Positions 22,914 to 27,713 of a DNA stretch of 27,713 nt are shown here, piece after piece. This DNA comes from a bacterium (GTDB lineage Bacteria; Bacillota; Clostridia; Christensenellales; Aristaeellaceae). The position numbers were made by a program, and so were the translations under genes. Below the pieces are notes generated by a model. It was given only the letters and a program-made list of their open reading frames with translations, did no database searches and was not told where the DNA came from. The stretch's first letter is position 1. The number at the start of each line of letters is the position of its first letter. The stretch lies in the NCBI GenBank assembly GCA_004563405.1, contig SFTH01000033.1, positions 1 through 27,713 of the forward strand, read 5' to 3'.

Positions 22914-24095
22914 ATGACGCCCATCAACCTGGAAGAAATTCTTGTGGTGAACATCGCCGGCGCGCTGATGCTTTTGGTGCTGCCGTTTCTTCGGATGCAA
23001 ACCCGGGAGTCAAAGCACGTTGACGACCATCTGTTCAACTGGATGGTCGCGCTTGCGCTGGGCGCGCTGGTCATGGAGACGGTCTCCTTCCTCATCGACG
23101 GAAGGCCCGGCTCCCTGAACCGCCTCCTCTGCTATTTCTTCAACGGCTATCTGTTTGTGGCCTCCGCAGCCGTGGGCATGCTGTGGGTGTTCTATGTGGA
23201 CTTCCGCATCAACCGCAGCCTGAAGCGGCTGCGCAGGCGAATCCTGATGCTCACCCTGCCCTGCGCTCTGGTGGTGGCGCTGGTAGTGTGCGATTTCTTC
23301 GGCGCGGGCTTCATCTTCCACATCACGCCGGAGAACGTGTACGTCCGCAGGCCGCTCTTCATGATCCCCTACGCCGTGCTCTTCTACTACTACATCCTCA
23401 GCATCATCGAGGCGCTCATCGCCGTGAAGTGGCGGAACCACGTCCGCTTCTTCCCGGTGCACTACTTCATTCTGCCCTGCGTGGTGGGAACCATCGTCCA
23501 GGGCATGCACTACGGCATCTCCGTGGGCTGGTTCGGCGTCAGCCTGGCCTTCCTTCTCATTCAGATGCAGGTGCAGGGCCGCAACGCCTTCGTGGACGAT
23601 CTCTCCGGCCTGTACAACCGCCGCTACTACAATTACTTTCTGGACAGGATCGCCGGTTCCCGCAAAAACCGCACCATCTCCGGCGTGATGCTGGACATCA
23701 ACGACTTCAAGAGCATCAACGACCGCTTCGGCCACCTGGCGGGCGACGAGGCGATTCGCAACCTGGGCAGGATACTCAGCGAGGTGCTCACCGAGCACAG
23801 CACCACGTTCCGCCTGGCGGGGGACGAGTTCATCATCCTCAGCCCCGGCTTCCGGGAGGCGCAGACGCAGCAGCTGATCGAGAGCTTCCAGCAGGCCGTG
23901 GAGGCCTTCAACCGCAGCGCCGCGCTGCCCTACGCACTCTCCGTGTCCACCGGCTACGCCATCTTTGAAACCTCCGACTTCGACTCCGACCGCTTCCTCC
24001 ACCAGATGGACATGCGGATGTACGAGGCCAAGGCCGCATACTACTCCCAGAACGGCAAAAACCGCAGAAGCTCCAGCCGCGAAGCGTCGCACTGA
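22914..24095 (+). CDS. Membrane-bound diguanylate cyclase (GGDEF domain, AGDEF variant)
   Basis: The predicted product has 393 residues. The start at 22914 is favoured by AAAGGG eight bases upstream; ATG 22908 is too close to it. Residues 1-215 hold about six or seven membrane segments (ILVVNIAGALMLLVLPFL, YLFVASAAVGMLWVFYV, ILMLTLPCALVVALVVCDFF, and so on), probably a sensor. From about residue 230 a GGDEF domain follows: DDLSGLYNRRYYNYFLDRI, VMLDINDFKSINDRFGHLAG, FRLAGDEFIIL. The signature is AGDEF, which is known among active cyclases, and the metal-binding Asp residues are present. No RxxD inhibitory site is seen upstream of it. The product would be c-di-GMP. It has its own promoter behind the ROK gene and is convergent with the kinase gene. 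Confidence 0.88.
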   Translation: MTPINLEEILVVNIAGALMLLVLPFLRMQTRESKHVDDHLFNWMVALALGALVMETVSFLIDGRPGSLNRLLCYFFNGYLFVASAAVGMLWVFYVDFRINRSLKRLRRRILMLTLPCALVVALVVCDFFGAGFIFHITPENVYVRRPLFMIPYAVLFYYYILSIIEALIAVKWRNHVRFFPVHYFILPCVVGTIVQGMHYGISVGWFGVSLAFLLIQMQVQGRNAFVDDLSGLYNRRYYNYFLDRIAGSRKNRTISGVMLDINDFKSINDRFGHLAGDEAIRNLGRILSEVLTEHSTTFRLAGDEFIILSPGFREAQTQQLIESFQQAVEAFNRSAALPYALSVSTGYAIFETSDFDSDRFLHQMDMRMYEAKAAYYSQNGKNRRSSSREASH

Positions 24096-24134
24096 AGCCG
24101 GACGCCCCATCGGGGCGCAAGCGGCGCAAAAACA

Positions 24135-24178
24135 GCCGCGCCCCGGGCCAAATCCGGTCCGGAGCGCGGCATTTTTTT
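24135..24178. terminator. Bidirectional terminator between convergent genes
   Basis: GCCGCGC (24135-24141) pairs with GCGCGGC (24164-24170), and CCGGGCC with GGTCCGG inside, giving 14 pairs. TTTTTTT follows on the plus strand (24172-24178), and on the minus strand GTTTTTGCG follows, so it can serve both the cyclase gene and the kinase gene. A smaller hairpin CGCCCC/GGGGCG lies just before it. Confidence 0.85.
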
Positions 24179-24193
24179 GATTTTCTGAATTTC

Positions 24194-25138
24194 TCAGGCC
24201 CGGGAGCGCATCCGCTCCAGCACCTGATCCACGGAGCGAATCGCGGCGTTTGCGCCCACGTGCTCCACGGCGATGGAACCCGCCGCGCAGGCGAATTCCG
24301 CGCAGCGCCGGATGTCCCAGCCGCGGGTCTTCGCATACAGGAATGCGCCGACGAAGGTGTCGCCCGCGCCGGTGGTGTCCACGCACTTGCAGGGATAGGA
24401 GTCCACGAAGCCCGTGAAGCCGTCTGCCGCCACATAGCAGCCCCTGCCGCCCAGCTTGACGATGCAGTTGCCCGCGCCCAGGTTCCGCAGGCGCTCCACC
24501 ATGATCTCCGGGTTTTCGCCCTCGCCCGTGATCGCCCGGGCCTCCTGCTCGCTGGGGAGCACATAGTCGGCGCGGCTGAACATGCTCCGAAGCATCTCCG
24601 TGTCGAACGCATGGTTCGGAACCCGGAAGTCCAGCGCCGTCTGCGCGCCGGAGGCGTGGGCCAGATCCAGCAGGCGCACCGTGCCTTCGCCGTCCAGTCC
24701 GGGCAGCGTCAGGCAGCCGCCCACGGAGACGAACGATGCGTTCCTCACCGCGTCCTCGTCGATGTGCTCATAGCGCAGCGCCAGGTTGCTGTCCGGCTGC
24801 AGGACGAAGTGGCGCTCGCCCTGCCGGTCGATCAGCACGATGCTGACGGCGGTGTTCTCGTCCACGCGGCTGTCCAGAAGGTCCAGCCCCTCGATGCCGG
24901 AGAGCTGCTCCACCAGTGTGTCGCCGAAGCGGTCCCGGCCCGCGACGCCGATCAGTCCGGCGCGCCCGCCCAGCTGCGACAATACGATTGCCTGGTTCAG
25001 CGCGTCCCCGCCCAGCATCAGCTGCGCATCCTTCACCAGCGTCACTTCCCGGCTCAGCACGCCCTCGGTCACCGGCGAGGCCACAATGTCGATGCACTGA
25101 AGGCCCACGCTCACCACGTCGTATTTCTTGCCATTCAT
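24194..25138 (-). CDS. PfkB-family carbohydrate kinase
   Basis: The predicted product has 314 residues. The start at 25138 follows GGAGGGAAAGCGC; the ATG inside that site (25153) is rejected. Ribokinase-like kinases phosphorylate sugars or sugar phosphates. Signature 1 is near residues 45-60 (AQLMLGGDALNQAIVLSQLG) and signature 2 near 250 (VDTTGAGDTFVGAFLYA) with the catalytic Asp. VLPSEQEARAITG and NCIVKLGGRGCYV are also typical. The substrate cannot be read from the sequence; fructose 1-phosphate or tagatose 6-phosphate type substrates would fit the adjacent aldolase. It is the second gene of an operon, 33 bases behind the aldolase gene. Confidence 0.88.
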   Translation of the reverse strand: MNGKKYDVVSVGLQCIDIVASPVTEGVLSREVTLVKDAQLMLGGDALNQAIVLSQLGGRAGLIGVAGRDRFGDTLVEQLSGIEGLDLLDSRVDENTAVSIVLIDRQGERHFVLQPDSNLALRYEHIDEDAVRNASFVSVGGCLTLPGLDGEGTVRLLDLAHASGAQTALDFRVPNHAFDTEMLRSMFSRADYVLPSEQEARAITGEGENPEIMVERLRNLGAGNCIVKLGGRGCYVAADGFTGFVDSYPCKCVDTTGAGDTFVGAFLYAKTRGWDIRRCAEFACAAGSIAVEHVGANAAIRSVDQVLERMRSRA

Positions 25139-25171
25139 GCGCTTTCCCTCCATCTGCGCTTCGAAAGCTGC

Positions 25172-26011
25172 TTACGCCCGGCCCTCTCCGCCGAAGAGCT
25201 TGAGCTTTTTGACGGTTGCCGCGCGCATGGCCTGCTCCGCCAGCAGGCACAGGTCGGTGTAGCCCGCATCGGGGTTGTCCGCGATGGCCTGCTTCGCCGC
25301 CAGAATCACGTCCGTGTAGACGTTGACCTTGCAGATGCCGCCCGCGATGGAATTGCGGAAGTCGTCGTCGGACAGGCCGGAGCCGCCGTGCAGCACCAGC
25401 GGCACGTCCACCGTCCTGCGAATCTCCTTCAGGCGGGGAATGTCCAGCTTCGGGGTCGCCTTGTACACGCCGTGCTGGGTGCCGATGGACACCGCCAGGA
25501 AGTCCGCGCCGGTGCGGTCGACGAAGTCCTTCGCGTCGCCGGGCTCGGTGTAGACCATCTGGTCCACCTTGCCGGTCTCGTCGGACAGGCCGCCCACGCT
25601 GCCCAGCTCGCACTCCACGCCGACGCCCATCGCGTGGGCGATCTTCACGATCTCTGCGGAGTTGCACACGTTGTCCTCGTGGTCCTTCAAGCGGGAGCCG
25701 TCGTACATGATGGAGCCGAAGCCCGCCCGCAGCGCCTGCATCAGCACTTCAAACCTGTAGGTGTGATCCAGATGGATGGCTACCGGAACCTTCGCCCGCC
25801 GGGCCTGTTCGATCATCATGGGAATCAGCCATTCGAACGCGCCGTAGGGCAGCAGCGCCTCGGCCGTGCCGATGATGATGGGGGAGGAGCACTCCTCCGC
25901 CGCGCTGATGTAAGCCCTCGCCATCTCCATGTTGACCGCATTGAAAAAGCCGACGCCGTATTTCTTCTCCTGTGCGTCCTTGAGGATCTCCTTCATCGTA
26001 TAAAGCGCCAT
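25172..26011 (-). CDS. Class II ketose-bisphosphate aldolase (FbaA/GatY/KbaY family)
   Basis: The predicted product has 279 residues; the start at 26011 follows GAAAGGAGAAAAAACAAA. The enzyme class splits a ketose 1,6-bisphosphate into glycerone phosphate and an aldehyde phosphate with zinc. Conserved parts are IHLDHTYRFEVLMQALRAGF (catalytic Asp, zinc His), SIMYDGSRLKDHEDN, VECELGSVGG (zinc-site Glu), AVSIGTQHGVYK (zinc His), LVLHGGSGLSDDDF (zinc His, phosphate site) and ICKVNVYTDV. The length is shorter than E. coli FbaA and fits the GatY/KbaY branch. With the PfkB kinase behind it this is a classical phosphorylation-then-cleavage pair. A palindrome stands about 64 bases upstream. Confidence 0.9.
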   Translation of the reverse strand: MALYTMKEILKDAQEKKYGVGFFNAVNMEMARAYISAAEECSSPIIIGTAEALLPYGAFEWLIPMMIEQARRAKVPVAIHLDHTYRFEVLMQALRAGFGSIMYDGSRLKDHEDNVCNSAEIVKIAHAMGVGVECELGSVGGLSDETGKVDQMVYTEPGDAKDFVDRTGADFLAVSIGTQHGVYKATPKLDIPRLKEIRRTVDVPLVLHGGSGLSDDDFRNSIAGGICKVNVYTDVILAAKQAIADNPDAGYTDLCLLAEQAMRAATVKKLKLFGGEGRA

Positions 26012-26074
26012 TTTGTTTTTTCTCCTTTCAATGAACCCGCCGCGCCTCGTCATCGTCCGCAGCGATCCGTACAT

Positions 26075-26089
26075 GTTGCATTATGCAAC
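26075..26089. promoter_or_regulatory. Perfect 15-bp palindrome GTTGCAT-N-ATGCAAC upstream of the aldolase operon
   Basis: Seven-base arms surround a single central base, 64 bases before the aldolase start and about 40 bases behind a minus-strand TTGACA. It looks like an operator for a dimeric regulator. It does not match the inverted repeat in front of the ROK gene. Confidence 0.5.
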
Positions 26090-26186
26090 TTTTCTATTAT
26101 CAGTTCATGGTTCATTGTATTATTTTTTTGTCAATCAAAGCCGTAGACGAAAAACGAATGGCGTTGACGAGGCGAATCCCGGTTCG

Positions 26187-26285
26187 TTGCCTTGCGCTTC
26201 CGGGCGGATGAATGTGAGCGAATTGACAGGGGTGCGCAGTTTGAGCAGACCCGCAGTGCATAAGTATCTGAGGATCGTATCTTTT
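26187..26285 (+). pseudogene. Remnant of an ArsR-like winged-helix regulator
   Basis: A short open stretch reads ASGRMNVSELTGVRSLSRPA followed by VHKYLRIV. This matches the recognition-helix region of ArsR-type regulators, which commonly read LxxGxMNVSELTxxxxLSRPAVSxHLxIL. Nothing before or after it continues the domain, and the surrounding frame is not gene-like. I read it as the debris of a lost regulator at the edge of the AT-rich segment. The match is short, so this remains a moderate call. Confidence 0.4.
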
Positions 26286-26428
26286 TCTCTCCTGACATTA
26301 TTTGCGAAAAACCCCAAAACCAAATCTACAACCAGTTTTGGCCGATTTTGGGCGATTTCAAATATTCTGAGGCACCATTAAATGGGCCATTTTTATAATT
26401 GAGGAACACTGAACAATAGCAGCGTATT

Positions 26429-26458
26429 CCAGATTCAAGTATCTTGAATCTGGTTTTT
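26429..26458 (+). terminator. Perfect 11-bp terminator without a gene in front
   Basis: CCAGATTCAAG and CTTGAATCTGG (26429-26439, 26443-26453) surround TAT and are followed by TTTTT. It works only in the plus direction, where no intact gene ends nearby. Confidence 0.75.
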
Positions 26459-26576
26459 CAGAGGTCGTTCGATCCTCCCCCTGCAATGCAAATCTGAATG
26501 GATAACCGGCTGATAGTCTATGATAGAAGCAACCTGTATTATGCTGCTAATTTCAATGAACCCAAGAACAATTATT

Positions 26577-27500
26577 CTATTCCATATCGCTCTTTCCGAG
26601 ATTGCATTTGCTGCATAGGGTTTGCAGATTATCAATCGTAGTCTCTCCACCTCTTGACCATGGTTTGATGTGATCAATATGCAATTCAACTGATGGGTCT
26701 TTTGCAGGAGATGCACCACAGATACAACATTTAAAATTATCTCTTTGCATCACCATAAATCTGAGCCTCAAATTGGGTTCTCGTGCAGTTTTATGCTTAT
26801 ACGGTAATTCAGGATAATTGATGGAGATACGGTTTGGTGCCACGGCCTCTTCAAAGATTGGCTCCTCTTCCCAAGAAACATTTTCTCCATTGATATATTC
26901 GACAAATGTCCGTAGTGCATTTCTCCAGCTTCCAAAATGGCGTGTGTATGTGTTTAGAGAATATAACGAAATTCCATTTTTAATATCTGTCACTGTTGGT
27001 TGTCTTCCCAACTTTACCCAAATACGTTCTATCTCTTGCAGTATTGCATCATCAGAGATTTTTCTTCCAGATACTCGTATATAAGGTCTCAATCCCGCTT
27101 TTTTAAGAGCGTCATTCCACGTACCGAAGCGGCGGAAAATAGTACCTCGAGCAAACTCTCCATATTTCTGATAATCACCACTAGAGAAAGTTGAAGAACC
27201 CAATATTTTTGCAACCCTCTTCAAGTCTTCTATTATCTGCTCGTCGGTAAGTGTTGAGTAGTTGTGTCCGCCTTGTGCACCCGCACGTTGAAAGACATTA
27301 ACATCAAAACCGCAGAGTTCTAATACCGTATTCCAGCTTCCGAAATGGCGCAAAAAGGTATTAGCGCCATACTTCCCATGCTGACTGTACTCATCACGTG
27401 TTAGCGCTTTCTTTCCAATAATTGAGGCAACTCTCTTTACATCATCAAGCAAGTCATCATTGGGTATATTTCTGTGATGCTCATTTAACTCGAATTTCAT
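26577..27500 (-). CDS. HNH endonuclease with three homing-endonuclease-associated repeats
   Basis: The predicted product has 307 residues. The start at 27500 has GAGAGG six bases upstream; ATG 27506 would touch that site. Three repeats of about 50 residues carry the pattern D-x-I/L-L-x(2)-hydrophobic-x-R ... Y-x(n)-TFxRxFGSWNxAL: residues 12-60 (ANTFLRHFGSWNTVLELCGF), 88-135 (GTIFRRFGTWNDALKKAGL) and 147-195 (LNTYTRHFGSWRNAL). These are presumed DNA-binding modules. The C-terminal HNH nuclease has CCICGAS, then ELHIDHIKPWSRGGETTIDN, then LCSKCNLGK, so the two Cys pairs and the HxxH-N core are complete. Codon use is AT-rich, unlike all genes to its left, so it was probably acquired. It may be a free-standing homing or restriction-type nuclease. 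It ends with TAG and has its own promoter. Confidence 0.88.
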   Translation of the reverse strand: MKFELNEHHRNIPNDDLLDDVKRVASIIGKKALTRDEYSQHGKYGANTFLRHFGSWNTVLELCGFDVNVFQRAGAQGGHNYSTLTDEQIIEDLKRVAKILGSSTFSSGDYQKYGEFARGTIFRRFGTWNDALKKAGLRPYIRVSGRKISDDAILQEIERIWVKLGRQPTVTDIKNGISLYSLNTYTRHFGSWRNALRTFVEYINGENVSWEEEPIFEEAVAPNRISINYPELPYKHKTAREPNLRLRFMVMQRDNFKCCICGASPAKDPSVELHIDHIKPWSRGGETTIDNLQTLCSKCNLGKSDME

Positions 27501-27565
27501 GTTCATCCTCTCAAAATGTTCTATCCGGCTAATAAAATCGCAAAAATAATCATTGGTTGATTTTC

Positions 27566-27594
27566 ATTATAATACGAAAAACCAAAATATTCAA
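27566..27594 (-). promoter_or_regulatory. Sigma-A type promoter of the HNH gene
   Basis: TTGAAT (27594-27589) and TATAAT (27571-27566) on the minus strand with a 17-base spacer, 66 bases before the start at 27500. Confidence 0.65.
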
Positions 27595-27679
27595 CTCAGA
27601 AATCTATCACAAAAGGCTCTATAATAAAAGTTGGGGTGCGACCTAAAAAGGGAAGACAAAGTAAGCCCAAACAGGTAAA

Positions 27680-27713
27680 ATGAAAATGCGACAATCCACA
27701 ACCTGGAGGGAAA
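27680..27713 (+). CDS. Possible start of a gene leaving the window
   Basis: ATG AAA ATG CGA CAA reads MKMRQSTTWRE up to the edge. An AGG stands five bases before it, a weak ribosome site, and the ATG overlaps the stop of a 15-codon frame. Eleven codons are too few to name a product or be sure it is a gene. Confidence 0.2.
   Translation, partial: MKMRQSTTWRE

Larger units (their letters stand above)
26012..26576. other. Intergenic region: aldolase control signals, decayed regulator fragment, orphan terminator
   Basis: Composition changes here from GC-rich to AT-rich. The right side of the aldolase gene has a perfect palindrome (26075-26089) and a minus-strand TTGACA at 26134-26129 without a clear -10 box. 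A winged-helix remnant lies at 26187-26285, and a strong plus-strand terminator stands at 26429-26458 with no intact plus-strand gene before it. I see no complete gene. Confidence 0.6.
27507..27713. other. AT-rich right edge with micro-ORFs and a ribosome site facing out of the window
   Basis: A frame from GTG 27636 to TGA 27683 would give VRPKKGRQSKPKQVK. Its stop overlaps ATG 27680 of another frame (MKMRQSTTWRE) that is still open at the edge. GGAGGG at 27705-27710 would serve a start just outside. I do not recognise any of these. Confidence 0.4.

Noticed and set aside
24260..26146. 628-codon plus-strand frame opposite kinase and aldolase
   Set aside because: It is an antisense shadow; the minus-strand genes have complete catalytic motifs.
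26135..26323. 62-codon minus-strand frame in the intergenic region
   Set aside because: It has no ribosome site and no recognisable features, and overlaps the ArsR-like remnant on the other strand.
26462..26486. tRNA 3'-end-like stretch (GGTCGTTCGATCCTCC) that could be an attachment site
   Set aside because: The T-arm stem does not pair properly, no 5' half or anticodon arm exists, and no CCA follows; no matching direct repeat was found.

Overview
The window looks like a GC-rich chromosome segment from a Gram-positive anaerobe of the class Clostridia (phylum Bacillota), possibly a gut Christensenellales-type organism. The grounds are strong AGGAGG-type ribosome binding sites, Bacillota-style secreted InlB/MucBP/MBG repeat proteins, Pro/Glu-rich SH3b proteins, a type IV pilus cluster with a DUF4860-like protein, and an ammonium channel fused to a PII domain. 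The taxon is an inference; no rRNA or tRNA gene is present to fix it.

Layout: (1) 1-7,809, minus strand, holds secreted or surface proteins: a giant InlB/MucBP/MBG/DUF11-type repeat protein that runs off the left edge and is broken by a frameshift (near 2,335) and an in-frame amber codon (1,993), then two Pro-rich secreted proteins sharing an Ig-like C-terminal module. (2) 7,935-13,885, minus strand, is a compact pilus-type operon. In transcription order it holds a transglutaminase-like membrane protein, a PilC/GspF protein, a GspG-like pseudopilin, a DUF4860-like protein, a minor pilin, a membrane protein, a PilT-type ATPase, and a SARP-type regulator carrying a degenerate GGDEF domain. (3) 14,072-19,659 is housekeeping: TrmO-type tRNA methyltransferase (+), then on the minus strand a zinc-dependent phospholipase C-like protein, cardiolipin synthase and the Amt-PII fusion. 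Two copies of a structured intergenic repeat lie in the gaps. (4) 19,905-26,011 is a sugar-phosphate locus: GmhA-like SIS isomerase and a deoxyhypusine-synthase-like protein of unknown function (minus operon), a divergent ROK regulator and a diguanylate cyclase (plus), and a PfkB kinase and class II aldolase (minus operon). (5) 26,100-27,713 is AT-rich and looks acquired: a decayed winged-helix regulator fragment, an orphan terminator, an HNH endonuclease with three homing-endonuclease-associated repeats, and the start of something reading off the right edge.

Working together: the pilus operon probably builds or retracts a surface filament and carries its own regulator. The sugar locus has the pieces to isomerise, phosphorylate and cleave an unidentified sugar phosphate, probably under ROK control. 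Regulatory signals readable in the sequence include a promoter with a transcription terminator directly in front of amt, a palindrome over the -10 box upstream of pilT, a palindrome in front of the aldolase operon, and an inverted repeat in front of the ROK gene.

The strongest candidates for something undescribed are the structured repeat element (two copies), the amt leader attenuator, the SARP/degenerate-GGDEF regulator at the end of a pilus operon, and the isomerase/DHS-like/kinase/aldolase gene set.
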